The position numbers and the translations under genes were made by a program. Positions 52,738-61,974 of a stretch of 64,000 bases of DNA are shown here, piece after piece. The notes under the pieces are model-generated. The model was not told the DNA's origin. It did not search any database and worked only from the letters and a program-made list of their open reading frames with translations. The DNA comes from Streptomyces fragilis (GTDB taxonomy: Bacteria > Actinomycetota > Actinomycetes > Streptomycetales > Streptomycetaceae). How positions within the stretch are numbered: the first letter of the stretch is position 1; every line of letters begins with the position of its first letter. Location: the NCBI RefSeq assembly GCF_003112515.1, contig NZ_BEVZ01000007.1:148492-212491 (forward strand), in the 5' to 3' direction.

Positions 52738-53783
52738 CGGGGCCCGCCGTGCACGACCGGAGCGGACTGCCGGCCGGCCCGGCCCTGCCGGAGGTCTCGG
52801 TGGTGGTCTGCGTCTACACCGAGGACCGCTGGACGGACATCCTCGCGGCGGTGGCCTCGGTGCGGGCGCAGTCCCTCCCCGCGCTGGAGACCCTGCTGGT
52901 CGTGGACCACAACCCGGCCCTGCGGAAGCGGCTGGAGCGGGAGTACCGGGACGAGCCCTCGGTGCGGGTGTGCGCCAACGCCGGCCCGCGCGGCCTGTCG
53001 GCGGGGCGCAACACCGGGATCACCCACGCCCGGGGGGAGGTGGTCGCCTTCCTCGACGACGACGCGGTGGCCGACCCGCGGTGGCTGCGCCACCTCGCGG
53101 AGGCGTACGACGACCCGCGGGTGATGGCGGTGGGCGGGCGCACCGAGCCCGCCTGGGCGTCGGGCCGCAGGCCCGCCTGGTTCCCCGAGGAGTTCGACTG
53201 GGTGGTGGGCTGCACCTACCGCGGCCTGCCGCCCGGCCGGGTGCGGGTGCGCAACGTGCTGGGCGGCAACGCCTCGTTCCGGCGCACCGCCTTCGACGCC
53301 GCGGGCGGCTTCGCCACCGGCATCGGGCGGGACGGCGGCCGGCGGCCGCTGGGCTGCGAGGAGACCGAGCTGTGCATCCGCCTCGGCCGTGCGCTGCCGG
53401 AGGCGGTGCTGCTGACCGACGACCGCGCGGTGATCCGGCACCGGGTGCCGGCGGCCCGGGAGCGGTTCGGGTACTTCCGCACCCGGACCTACGCCGAGGG
53501 GCTGTCGAAGGCGCTGGTGGCCCGGAGCGTCGGCGCGGACAAGGCACTGGAGTCGGAGCGGCGGTACGTCGCCAGGGTGCTGCCCGCGGGGGTGCTCCGC
53601 GGTCTCGGGGACGCGGTGCGGGGCCGGCCCGGCGGGGCGGCGCGGGCCGGGGCGATCGTGGCCGGCGTCCTGGTCACCGCGGCCGGCTACCTGGTCGGCA
53701 CGGTGCGGACCCGGAGGGGCGGCGGGACGTTCGTGGTCCCGCCCTCCCCCACGGCCGCGGGGAGGACACCCGGCCGTGCCTGA
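52734..53783 (+). CDS. GT2-family glycosyltransferase with C-terminal membrane anchor
   Basis: A 349-residue glycosyltransferase. The GT-A domain begins EVSVVVCVYTEDRWTDILA; the donor-site run NTGITHARGEVVAFLDDDAVADPRWL holds the DDD metal motif; RNVLGGNASFRRTAFDAAGGF and GCEETELCIRLGRA give the ED acceptor-side motif. A hydrophobic segment near 300-322 (GAIVAGVLVTAAGYLVGTV) probably anchors it. The GTG start overlaps the previous stop (GTGA), and its end overlaps the deacetylase by 8 bases. It likely extends a lipid-linked sugar started by the first enzyme. Confidence 0.9.
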   Translation: MTGPAVHDRSGLPAGPALPEVSVVVCVYTEDRWTDILAAVASVRAQSLPALETLLVVDHNPALRKRLEREYRDEPSVRVCANAGPRGLSAGRNTGITHARGEVVAFLDDDAVADPRWLRHLAEAYDDPRVMAVGGRTEPAWASGRRPAWFPEEFDWVVGCTYRGLPPGRVRVRNVLGGNASFRRTAFDAAGGFATGIGRDGGRRPLGCEETELCIRLGRALPEAVLLTDDRAVIRHRVPAARERFGYFRTRTYAEGLSKALVARSVGADKALESERRYVARVLPAGVLRGLGDAVRGRPGGAARAGAIVAGVLVTAAGYLVGTVRTRRGGGTFVVPPSPTAAGRTPGRA

Positions 53784-54675
53784 GCGCGACGAGCCCGAGG
53801 GACCCGAGACACCTGAGGCGCACGGGGCGCACGAGGCGCACCGGGAGCACGGGAAGCCCGCGCGGCGTGAGGCGCGCGGCGGGAAGGAGGCGGACCGGGC
53901 GGTCCCGGTGCTGATGTACCACGCGGTGGCCCGGGACCCGGACCCCTCGACGCGAGGGCTGTCGGTGACCCCGGCGGCGTTCGCCGGACAGCTGGAGGTG
54001 ATCGCGGCGGAGGGCTTCACCCCGGTGGACACCGCCGCCCTGGCCGCGGCCTGGCGCCGGGGCGGACCGCTCCCGCGGCGGCCGGTGCTGATCACCTTCG
54101 ACGACGGCTACGAGGGCGTCCACCGTCACGCGCTGCCGGAGCTTGCCCGGCTCGGCTTCCCGGCCACCGTCTTCGTCACCACCGGCTGGCTGCGCGGGGC
54201 GTACGACACCGGGGGCGCCCCCGACACCATGCTGGACTGGGGCCAGGTCCGCGAACTCGCCGCCCACGGGGTGGAGATCGGTGGGCACAGCCACACCCAT
54301 CCCCCGCTCGACCTGGTCGGCGAGGAGACGCTGCGGCGGGAGCTGGGGCTGTGCCGGGAGATCGTCGCGGCCGAACTGGGTGTGCCGCCCGCCTCCTTCG
54401 CCCACCCGTACGGGCACTCCACCCGCCGGGTACGGCGGGCGGTGCGGGACGCCGGTTTCGCCCAGGCCCTCGCCGTCGGCAACGACCTGGCCCGGCGCCG
54501 GCAGGGCCCCTACGCGCTGCGCCGGGTGACGGTGCGGCGGCGGACCGGGGCGGAGGAGTTCCTCCGGCTGCTCCACGGGCGGGAGCTGGCCCGGAACTTC
54601 GCCGTGGACCGCTGTCTCACCAAGGGGTACGCGGCACTCCGCGCGGCACGACGGCTCGCGCCGCGCGCGGGCTGA
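53776..54675 (+). CDS. Polysaccharide deacetylase family protein (NodB homology)
   Basis: A 299-residue carbohydrate esterase 4 type deacetylase. The metal and base motif is TFDDGYEGVHRHA, the second metal motif is GHSHTHPPLD, and FAHPYGHSTRRVRRAV is the later signature with His/Tyr positions. The N-terminal 42 residues are highly charged and His/Glu-rich, with no signal peptide or membrane helix, so the protein seems cytoplasmic. Its GTG start lies within the end of the preceding glycosyltransferase gene. It would remove N-acetyl groups from a sugar made by the two upstream enzymes. Confidence 0.92.
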   Translation: MPERDEPEGPETPEAHGAHEAHREHGKPARREARGGKEADRAVPVLMYHAVARDPDPSTRGLSVTPAAFAGQLEVIAAEGFTPVDTAALAAAWRRGGPLPRRPVLITFDDGYEGVHRHALPELARLGFPATVFVTTGWLRGAYDTGGAPDTMLDWGQVRELAAHGVEIGGHSHTHPPLDLVGEETLRRELGLCREIVAAELGVPPASFAHPYGHSTRRVRRAVRDAGFAQALAVGNDLARRRQGPYALRRVTVRRRTGAEEFLRLLHGRELARNFAVDRCLTKGYAALRAARRLAPRAG

Positions 54676-54683
54676 ACGGAAAA

Positions 54684-54718
54684 GGTGCGCGGGGCGCCCG
54701 GAGTGCGTCCCGCGCACC
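54684..54718 (+). terminator. Hairpin after the glycosyltransferase-deacetylase operon
   Basis: GGTGCGCGGG (54684-54693) pairs exactly with 54709-54718. It follows the deacetylase stop by 8 bases and precedes the AAA ATPase gene. Confidence 0.75.
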
Positions 54719-54805
54719 CCCGCGACGGGGGCGAGCTGTGGTGATGCGGGCCGGCAATGCGGGAATTGCCGTGCGCTCGCAGCCGATCCCACGGATCATG
54801 ACCCC

Positions 54806-55912
<1,107 letters not shown>

Positions 55913-55927
55913 TGCTTTGATGGCGGT

Positions 55928-56680
55928 ATGACCGTCTTCGTCGGCACCTCCGGGTGGCAGTACAAGGACTGGCGCGGCGTGCTCTACCCGGAGGGCACGC
56001 CGGTGCGCCGGTGGCTGGAGGAGTACGCCGCCCGGTTCGCCACGGTGGAGAGCAACAACGCCTTCTACCGGCTGCCGTCCCGCGAGACCTTCGCCGGCTG
56101 GCGGGAGCGGACGCCGGCGGATTTCACGGTCGCGGTGAAGGCGAGCCGGTTCCTCACCCACGTGAAGCGGCTCAAGGACCCGGCGGAACCGGTGGAACGG
56201 CTGATGTCGCACGCGGGCGGTCTGGGCGGGCGGCTCGGTCCGGTGCTGCTGCAGCTCCCGCCGACGCTGCGGGCCGACCCGGTCCTGCTCGGCGACTGCC
56301 TGGCCTGCTTCCCGTCCGGGCTGCGCGTCGCGGTGGAGCCGCGTCACGACTCGTGGTGGACGGACCGGGTGCGGTCGGTGCTGGAGGACCACGGCGCGGC
56401 CCTGTGCTGGGCCGACCGCGGCTCGCGTCCGGTGACCCCGCTGTGGCGGACCGCGGACTGGGGCTACCTGCGGCTGCACGAAGGCCGCGCCCGGCCGTGG
56501 CCGCGTTACGGCGCCCGCGCGCTGCGCACCTGGGCGGAGCGCGCCGCCGCCACCTGGCCGGCGGGCGACCTGTACGCCTACTTCAACAACGACCCCGGCG
56601 GGGCCGCCGTCCACGACGCCGTGCGGTTCGCCCGCGCGGCCCGCTCGGAGGGCCTGGACGTGACGCGGACACCGCGCTGA
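55928..56680 (+). CDS. DUF72 family protein
   Basis: A 250-residue TIM-barrel protein of the DUF72/YecE family. It begins FVGTSGWQYKDWRGVLYP and includes FATVESNNAFYRLPSRETFAGW, FTVAVKASRFLTHVKRL, LGPVLLQLPPTL, VAVEPRHDSW, GYLRLHEG and the C-terminal YAYFNNDPGGAAVHDA, all family hallmarks. No signal peptide is present. The fold relates to endonuclease IV-like barrels, but activity is not established. It starts 15 bases after the AAA ATPase gene and may be co-transcribed with it. Confidence 0.93.
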   Translation: MTVFVGTSGWQYKDWRGVLYPEGTPVRRWLEEYAARFATVESNNAFYRLPSRETFAGWRERTPADFTVAVKASRFLTHVKRLKDPAEPVERLMSHAGGLGGRLGPVLLQLPPTLRADPVLLGDCLACFPSGLRVAVEPRHDSWWTDRVRSVLEDHGAALCWADRGSRPVTPLWRTADWGYLRLHEGRARPWPRYGARALRTWAERAAATWPAGDLYAYFNNDPGGAAVHDAVRFARAARSEGLDVTRTPR

Positions 56681-56693
56681 AGTCTTCGGCCGG

Positions 56694-57083
56694 CTATGCG
56701 GCGGGCCCCTCGTACACCGCCCGCACCGCGTCCGCCGCCGCCCGGCCCGCCGCGTCGGCGTCCAGCCCCAGCCGGCGCGCCGTCCGCGCGAACTCCCGGG
56801 CGGCGGCGGCCACCGCCCGCTCGGCCGCGGCACCGGCGGCCGCCACGAAGGTGCCGTTGCGGCCGCGGGTCTCGATCACCCCGTCGGCCTCCAGCGCGCG
56901 GTAGGCCTTGGCGACGGTGTTGGCGGCCAGCCCGAGCGTCTCGGCGAGTCCGCGCACGGTCGGCAGCCGGTGTCCCACCGGGAGGGCGCCGGACCGCGCC
57001 TGTTCGGAGATCTGCGCCCGCACCTGCTCGTAGGGCGCAAGGCTGCCGGCTCGGTCGTCGATGCGGATCCTCAGGCTGCTCAC
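56694..57083 (-). CDS. Short GntR-family regulator (YtrA type)
   Basis: A 129-residue regulator. The winged helix (about 10-75) contains APYEQVRAQISEQARSGALPVGHRLPTVRGLAETLGLAANTVAKAYRALEADGVIETRGRNGTFV in overlapping pieces. Only a short Ala-rich helical tail follows, as in the YtrA subfamily, which usually regulates linked ABC transporters. The GTG at 57083 is preferred over an ATG at 57161, which would reach into the divergent promoter. It converges with the DUF72 gene and diverges from a GNAT gene; no ABC transporter is adjacent, so the target is unclear. Confidence 0.9.
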   Translation of the reverse strand: MSSLRIRIDDRAGSLAPYEQVRAQISEQARSGALPVGHRLPTVRGLAETLGLAANTVAKAYRALEADGVIETRGRNGTFVAAAGAAAERAVAAAAREFARTARRLGLDADAAGRAAADAVRAVYEGPAA

Positions 57084-57159
57084 ACCCGGATTCTGCCCCA
57101 CCGGGCCACGCCCGGAAAATGAAGGGCGGGCCACCGCCCCCTCGCGTAGCGTCCCCGCC

Positions 57160-58089
57160 ATGACCGTATCGGTACGCGCCCTCCGGCCGGGGAACCGCAG
57201 CGACGCCGAGGCCTTCGCCCGGATCAGGATGCTGGCCCTCCCCTACGTCTTCTTCACCGCCGACTCCGTCGAGCACCTGACGGCCCGCCTCCATCCGGAC
57301 GCCCACTTCACCGCGCTCCTCGCGGAGGACGACGGCGAGGCGATCGGCACCGCCCAGCTCTCCCTGGCGCACGAGAGCCCGGAGCCCGGGCAGGCGCTGC
57401 TCAACGTCCACGTCCGCCCGGACCGCACCGGACGCGGCGCGGGCACCGCCCTGGTGCAGGCCGGCGAGGAACTGCTCGCCGGCCTGGGCGCGCACAAGGT
57501 GTTCTCCTGGGTCCTGGACGAGCCGGCCGACCGCGTCTTCGCGGAGCGCCGCGGCTACCGTCCCGGCAGCACTGCCCAGTTCCTCCTGCTGGACCTGGCC
57601 AAGGCGGAGCTGCCCCCGGTGCCGGCCCCGCCCCCGGGCGTGGAGCTGCGCACCGCCGCCGACTTCGCCGACGACCCGCGTCCGCTCTTCGAGCTGGACG
57701 CCGAGTGCACCGCCGACGAGCCCGGCGACGTCGACCACCGGCTCGGCGACTACGGGGCCTGGCTCGAGGAGACCTGGCGTCACCCGCTCCTGCGTCACGA
57801 CCTGACCACCGTCGCCGTGGCGGACGGCCGCCCGGTGGCGTTCACCGCGGTCCGCACGGACGGCGGCGTCCGCTACGGCACCGGCATGACCGGCACGGCC
57901 CGCGCCCACCGCGGCCGGGGTCTGGCGAAGCTGGTGAAGGCCGACTCGCTGCACCGCGCCCGGGCGGCCGGCTTCACCGAGGCGCACACCGGCAACGACG
58001 CCGGCAACGAACCCATGCTGGCCGTCAACCGCTGGCTGGGCTACCGGGTCTGCGCGCGGGAGGTGCAGCATGTCCGCGAACTCGGCTGA
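57160..58089 (+). CDS. Tandem-domain GNAT acetyltransferase
   Basis: A 309-residue protein with two GNAT folds. The first (about 1-150) has the acetyl-CoA loop VRPDRTGRGAGTALVQAGEEL (Rx2GxG type). The second (about 165-309) has the related TARAHRGRGLAKLVKADSL and NDAGNEPMLAVNRWLGY, where the Asn and Tyr are typical of GNAT motif B. Tandem GNAT proteins in Streptomyces include mycothiol synthase (MshD), but the motifs here do not single that out. The ATG is at 57160. It overlaps the DUF402 gene by 20 bases. Confidence 0.9.
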   Translation: MTVSVRALRPGNRSDAEAFARIRMLALPYVFFTADSVEHLTARLHPDAHFTALLAEDDGEAIGTAQLSLAHESPEPGQALLNVHVRPDRTGRGAGTALVQAGEELLAGLGAHKVFSWVLDEPADRVFAERRGYRPGSTAQFLLLDLAKAELPPVPAPPPGVELRTAADFADDPRPLFELDAECTADEPGDVDHRLGDYGAWLEETWRHPLLRHDLTTVAVADGRPVAFTAVRTDGGVRYGTGMTGTARAHRGRGLAKLVKADSLHRARAAGFTEAHTGNDAGNEPMLAVNRWLGYRVCAREVQHVRELG

Positions 58090-58579
58090 GGACGGCGCGG
58101 GTGCGGAGCGGGTCGAGGTGGTGCTGCGCAAGGCGGGCCGCCTGAAGATCCGCTACCCCGCGGACCTGCTCTGCGACGACGGCGTGCGGATCGTCGTCCG
58201 CGCCGAGTGGGCCGGGGAGGGCGCCCGCGACTTCGGCTTCGTGCGGTTCGAGCCGCACGACCTGTTCACCGAGTGGTACTGGCGGGACCGCTGGTACTCG
58301 GTGAAGGAGGTCCGGGACCCCTCCGGCGTCCTCAAGGGCTGGTACTGCGACGTCACCCGCCCGGCGCGGCGGTCCGGCGGCCAGGTGGTCGTGGAGGACC
58401 TCGACCTGGACCTGTGGGTGTCCGGCGACGGGCGCCGGGTGCTGCGGCTGGACGAGGACGAGTTCGCCGCGAGCGGCCTGCGCGAACGCGACCCGCGCGC
58501 TGCCGCACAGGCCGAGGCCGCCTTGGACGAATTGGAGCGGCTGGCCCGGGAGGACGGCTTGGAGGCTCTGCTGCGGTAG
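58070..58579 (+). CDS. DUF402 domain protein
   Basis: A 169-residue protein of the DUF402 family, which includes nucleoside tri- and diphosphate phosphatases and RNA-associated FAU-1. Visible family parts are FGFVRFEPHDLFTEWYWRDRWYSVKEV, LKGWYCDVTRPA, and VVVEDLDLDLWVSGDGRRVLRLDEDEF, with clustered Asp/Glu residues suited to metal binding. A C-terminal helix, AQAEAALDELERLAREDG, follows. The ATG at 58070 has GGGAGGTG upstream and lies within the end of the GNAT gene, so the two are coupled. Phosphatase activity is plausible, not shown. Confidence 0.9.
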   Translation: MSANSAEDGAGAERVEVVLRKAGRLKIRYPADLLCDDGVRIVVRAEWAGEGARDFGFVRFEPHDLFTEWYWRDRWYSVKEVRDPSGVLKGWYCDVTRPARRSGGQVVVEDLDLDLWVSGDGRRVLRLDEDEFAASGLRERDPRAAAQAEAALDELERLAREDGLEALLR

Positions 58580-58599
58580 CCCGCCGCGCCGCCGTCCGA

Positions 58600-58639
58600 C
58601 GGCCCGTGCCGATCGCCGGACGGCGGTCGGCACGGGCCG
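58600..58639. terminator. Bidirectional hairpin terminator, 18-bp stem
   Basis: The arms 58600-58617 and 58622-58639 pair with one T-G and a 4-base loop. The hairpin separates the convergent DUF402 gene and the secreted-protein gene. Confidence 0.87.
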
Positions 58640-58712
58640 AGGCCGCCCCGGCGAGCCGGTGTGCTCGCTCGCGGGGCGGCCCGGGGACCTCACGGTCCGG
58701 TGTGGGCGCCGG

Positions 58713-59363
58713 TCAGTTGACGGACACCGCTCCGCCCGGTCCGGTCACCGGCGCGTACTTGGCGGTGAAGTAGCTGTTGGACGGGCAGGTGGTCGACCCG
58801 CTCGTCTTGGTGAACAGCTGGTTGCTGAAGTTGATCGAGTCGTCAGCGTTGTTGGTGGTGCCGCTGATCGAGGACTTGTTGTACACACAGGTGACGTTGC
58901 CGAAGGGGGTCTTCAGCACGGCGGTGGCGGTGATCGGCCCGTTCACCGTCAGGGCTCCGCCGGAGGTGACGGCGGCGGTCAGCAACGGCGTGACCGTGAT
59001 GGACGCGACGCCGGTGGTGAGCGGGATGTTGGACGTGCAGGTGGCCGCGTCGAACGTCTGCTTCACGTTGTTCTCGGTGGCCGTGCCGGGGGCCGTCGGG
59101 TTGGTGGCGACGATGGCCTCGATCGCCGAACCGGTGCAGGTCACACCGGTGCTGCCGCCCGCGGTGGTGGTGAGCTTGGCGGTGGTGCCGGCGGCCAGTG
59201 ACGCGGTCAGCTTGGCGCCGACCGGGACGTTGGCGCCGGTGGCGTCGTACGTCAGGACCGAGGTGGCGGCCGCCGGCGCGGCGACGGCCGTCGTGGAGGC
59301 GCCCAGCGAGGCGACGCCGGCGAGGGCGGCGGTGGCGAGTAAGGCGGTACGACGATTGCGCAT
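58713..59363 (-). CDS. Secreted beta-rich hypothetical protein, 216 residues
   Basis: A 216-residue protein I cannot assign to a named family. It has a Sec signal peptide (about 1-29, ending AVAAP) and a Thr/Ala/Val/Gly-rich mature part predicted to be mostly beta strand. Four cysteines, in VTCTGS, ATCTSN, VTCVYN and TTCPSN, are evenly placed and could form two disulfides. There are few charged residues. The gene is monocistronic, with a leader of about 220 bases and a promoter that matches that of the next secreted-protein gene. A structural or surface role is possible. Confidence 0.82.
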   Translation of the reverse strand: MRNRRTALLATAALAGVASLGASTTAVAAPAAATSVLTYDATGANVPVGAKLTASLAAGTTAKLTTTAGGSTGVTCTGSAIEAIVATNPTAPGTATENNVKQTFDAATCTSNIPLTTGVASITVTPLLTAAVTSGGALTVNGPITATAVLKTPFGNVTCVYNKSSISGTTNNADDSINFSNQLFTKTSGSTTCPSNSYFTAKYAPVTGPGGAVSVN

Positions 59364-59588
59364 GACGGATTCCTTCCGTGGGGGATGGATCTCGGGGGGT
59401 GCGCACGGCGGTGACGCGGGTGCCGCCCCGTCACCGCCGTCAGCTCACTCGCGGGTAGGGCCCGTTCCGCAGTGAGAGTTTCGGGTGGCTCCGTGCGCTG
59501 CGGGCCTTCCGCCCCTGCCCCGGGGCGCAGCCCGGGACGGGTGCGTCCGAAGACGGGGCGACAGGAGGTCCGCAGTCGTTCCCTAGGT

Positions 59589-59649
59589 TTTGTAACGGCG
59601 GCGCCACGGACGGTCAAGAGGTCCGCCGCGTTTTTGTTACCCCGGGTAA
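59589..59649 (-). promoter_or_regulatory. Promoter with upstream palindrome, 216-residue secreted protein
   Basis: On the minus strand the palindrome TTACCCCGGGTAA (59649-59637) is followed by a short A-run, then TTGACC (59617-59612), 17 bases and TACAAA (59594-59589). The same order and spacing recur at 60923-60863. The palindrome sits where an activator would bind, about 20 bases before the -35. Confidence 0.75.
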
Positions 59650-59834
59650 TCCCAGTTCATGCACAGGATGCCGGGGGAGCGCCGGACGTCGCCGCGGGCG
59701 TCCGGCCTTCGTTTCGGAGCAGGGCGGAGCGCCCGTGGGGCGGGGCGCGCGGCCACGCCCCACGGGTCGTTCGGCGGCCGGACGCCGTCCTGCCGCGGAG
59801 TCTGCCGCGGGGTCCGCCGCAGCCCGGGATCGGC

Positions 59835-60740
59835 TCAGCCGCGCGCGTCGTCCAGCGCCGCGGTGAGCGATTCGAGGCTGCCGTCGATGGCGATCGAGGT
59901 GTTGACGCCGGTGAAGGTCACCGCGTTCTTCCCCGCTCCGGCCGGCAGGTCGAAGAGCGAGTTCACGATCCAGTTGCTCTCCCCGAGCCCGAGGAGGCCG
60001 CAGCGGCTGGCACCGGGGATCGCGACCGAGGAGTCGGTCAGGGTGCCGTTGACGACCTTGAGGACCGCGGTGCCGTGCCCGTTGGGGTCGGCGTCGACGG
60101 TCATCTCGGGCGCGGCGGGCGAGGAGGCCCGCAGCACGATCGGGCTGGAGTCGGACCCCACGTAGCAGCGGGAGCCGAGCAGGGGGTGGATCACCTTCAG
60201 CTTGATCGGCATCTCGAACAGCGGGTGGTCGCTGCCGACGGCCAGCGGCACGAAGTTCTTGATCTTGCCCGCGGGCTCGACCTTGATGTCCGCGCTGGTG
60301 ACACCAGGCCAGAAGTTGGCCAGTCCGGGCAGCGGCGCCTCGGTGACCGGGGCGTCCAGCAGCGGGCCGCCGGACGGGTCGGCGGTGTCGTAGACGTTGG
60401 CGGTGCTGCCCAGGACGTCGACCGTCGGGGCGGCCGACGACCAGCGGATCCCCCAGTTGAGCTTCATCGGGGCGCCGATCGGCACGCTGTAGTCACCGAT
60501 CCGGAAAGTGCCCCCGGCGACCTCGGAGTGCACGCAGCCGACCTGCAGGTTGTCCGCCGCGGTGAGCAGCGGGGCGGTGACCGGGCAGGTGTCCATGCCC
60601 TGGTAGGGCGCGGCCAGCTGCGTCCCGGCGGCCGAGGCCGGTGTCGTCTGCAGCCCCAGCAGGGCGGCACAGCCGGCCGTCACGGTGACGGCCTTGCCGA
60701 GCACGCGGCGGCGCTGTCGGCGGTTGCGGGTGTTGTCCAT
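59835..60740 (-). CDS. Secreted hypothetical protein, 301 residues
   Basis: A 301-residue exported protein of no family I can name. The N-terminus has an Arg-rich region (RRQRRRVLGK) and a hydrophobic stretch ending TPASAA, so it is exported, possibly by Tat. The mature part is beta-rich with four cysteines (DTCPV, VGCVH, SRCYVG, SRCGLL) that could form two disulfides. Motifs include WGIRWSSAAPTVDVLGS, LANFWPGVTSADIKVEPAGKI and VDADPNGHGTAVLKVVNG. The ATG at 60740 has GAGGAG upstream; an in-frame start at 60842 would cover the promoter. It is divergent from the DUF6230-DUF6114 genes. Confidence 0.82.
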   Translation of the reverse strand: MDNTRNRRQRRRVLGKAVTVTAGCAALLGLQTTPASAAGTQLAAPYQGMDTCPVTAPLLTAADNLQVGCVHSEVAGGTFRIGDYSVPIGAPMKLNWGIRWSSAAPTVDVLGSTANVYDTADPSGGPLLDAPVTEAPLPGLANFWPGVTSADIKVEPAGKIKNFVPLAVGSDHPLFEMPIKLKVIHPLLGSRCYVGSDSSPIVLRASSPAAPEMTVDADPNGHGTAVLKVVNGTLTDSSVAIPGASRCGLLGLGESNWIVNSLFDLPAGAGKNAVTFTGVNTSIAIDGSLESLTAALDDARG

Positions 60741-60862
60741 GTGCGCGTTCTCCTCGCATCGGGCCCGTTCGGGCGGTGTCGTGCGGAACGGCGGCGCGGC
60801 GGATCCCCCTCGCCCGGCGCCACGGGCAAGGGGGACGTCCAACCGCAGGGAAACCCAACGGT

Positions 60863-60923
60863 GTTGTATCGGGAGCCGGTTGGGCGGTCAAGGCGCGGGG
60901 GAGATTTTTGTTACCCGAGGTAA
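60863..60923 (-). promoter_or_regulatory. Promoter with upstream palindrome, 301-residue secreted protein
   Basis: On the minus strand the palindrome TTACCTCGGGTAA (60923-60911) precedes an A-run, TTGACC (60891-60886), 17 bases and TACAAC (60868-60863). The leader would be about 115 bases. The layout matches 59649-59589, and both palindromes are also followed on the plus strand by a CCAGTTC tail. Confidence 0.75.
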
Positions 60924-61099
60924 GTCCAGTTCGGACGGCAGACGCCGGCGCGCGGAGGACTCCGGCGGGCCCTCCCGGCGACGGGTCCGCAGGTGGGAGC
61001 GCCGCCCCGCGGGAGAAGCCCCCGAAGCCTCCCCGGCACCGCGTGGCCACATCCGCACCAACCGGCTCACAAGGTCAACACTCTTTGTCCGCAAGCCAA

Positions 61100-61129
61100 T
61101 TGACCCCGTTCCTCACTCGCCGGTAACTT
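61100..61129 (+). promoter_or_regulatory. Candidate promoter of the DUF6230-DUF6114 operon
   Basis: TTGACC (61100-61105), 18 bases and TAACTT (61124-61129) resemble the two secreted-protein promoters, with the same -35. No TTACC palindrome is present upstream, so shared control is less certain. The leader would be about 130 bases. Confidence 0.5.
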
Positions 61130-61267
61130 CCAGGAATCCCCCCGAAGCCTCCGCCGCGCCGCCACCGACAGGACCAGGGGAAACCCGGCGCGCACCACGG
61201 GAGGCGCCGTCCGCGCCAGGACCTGCCCCGGTTCCATCGACATTGCCGTCACAGAGGAGAGCCGTTC

Positions 61268-61888
61268 ATGTCAGAGTCCGCAATGCCCCTCAAGGGCAGG
61301 GTCCGCCTGCGCCGCTGGGCCGCTCTCGGCGTCCCCGGGGTGCTCGCCACCGCCGCGCTGGTCGTCGCCACCGCCCAGGGCATCCTGGCCGCCCAGTTCA
61401 CGATCTCGGGCATGCCCTTCACCATCAACGCCGACAAGATCCAGGCCACCGGCATGGCCCAGTACGGCGGCCTGGACAACATGCACCCGGACAGCCCGCT
61501 CCACGGCGACACGGGCGGCCAGGTGGCGGTGTTCGTCACCACCATGAAGAACGCCGAGATCACCAACCTGTGTCAGGCGGTCGCGATCGGCGGCACCCAC
61601 CTGACCATCACCGCCGGCAACAAGGGCACCCCGGCCAAGGCCACCAACCTGGCCACCGACTCGGACACCCTGACGGGCCGGACCGGCACCTTCAACGGCC
61701 TGGAGATGGGCCGCGACGCCGCGACCCTGGACAAGGGCTTCTCGCAGGGCCCGCTGGGCACCTTCGGCATGCAGGCCGACCGGATCGTGCTGGAGGACGT
61801 GTACCAGCACAACTGGGCGACCACCGCCGGGGCCATGACCCTGCCCAACCTGAAGATCGCGTTCAGCGAAGCCGGCTGCGGCAACTGA
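61268..61888 (+). CDS. DUF6230 family exported protein
   Basis: A 206-residue protein of the actinobacterial DUF6230 family; some members have been labelled cholesterol esterase without clear evidence. A basic start (KGRVRLRRW) precedes a hydrophobic helix GVPGVLATAALVVATAQGILAAQF that is a signal anchor or uncleaved signal. The extracytoplasmic domain, with FTISGMPFTINADKIQATGMAQYGG, is beta-rich, has two cysteines (TNLCQAV and EAGCGN) and no esterase triad that I can see. GAGGAGA precedes the ATG. It is linked to a DUF6114 membrane protein, 86 bases downstream. Confidence 0.88.
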   Translation: MSESAMPLKGRVRLRRWAALGVPGVLATAALVVATAQGILAAQFTISGMPFTINADKIQATGMAQYGGLDNMHPDSPLHGDTGGQVAVFVTTMKNAEITNLCQAVAIGGTHLTITAGNKGTPAKATNLATDSDTLTGRTGTFNGLEMGRDAATLDKGFSQGPLGTFGMQADRIVLEDVYQHNWATTAGAMTLPNLKIAFSEAGCGN

Positions 61889-61902
61889 CGCAGTCGCCGA
61901 GA

Positions 61903-61933
61903 CCCGGCCGGCGGACGCGTTCCGCCGGCCGGG
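61903..61933 (+). terminator. Intra-operon hairpin between DUF6230 and DUF6114 genes
   Basis: A perfect 13-bp stem (61903-61915 and 61921-61933) with a 5-base loop lies 14 bases after the DUF6230 stop. It may partly terminate, so the membrane protein is made at lower level, or stabilise the 3' end of the first message. Confidence 0.75.
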
Positions 61934-61974
61934 CCCGTGTCCGATCGGAAACGCCCGCGAAGGAGCCGCCGGCC

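Noticed and set aside
57160..58089. Naming the tandem GNAT protein mshD (mycothiol synthase)
   Set aside because: Two GNAT domains alone are not diagnostic, and it is far from mshC with a different neighbourhood (DUF402).
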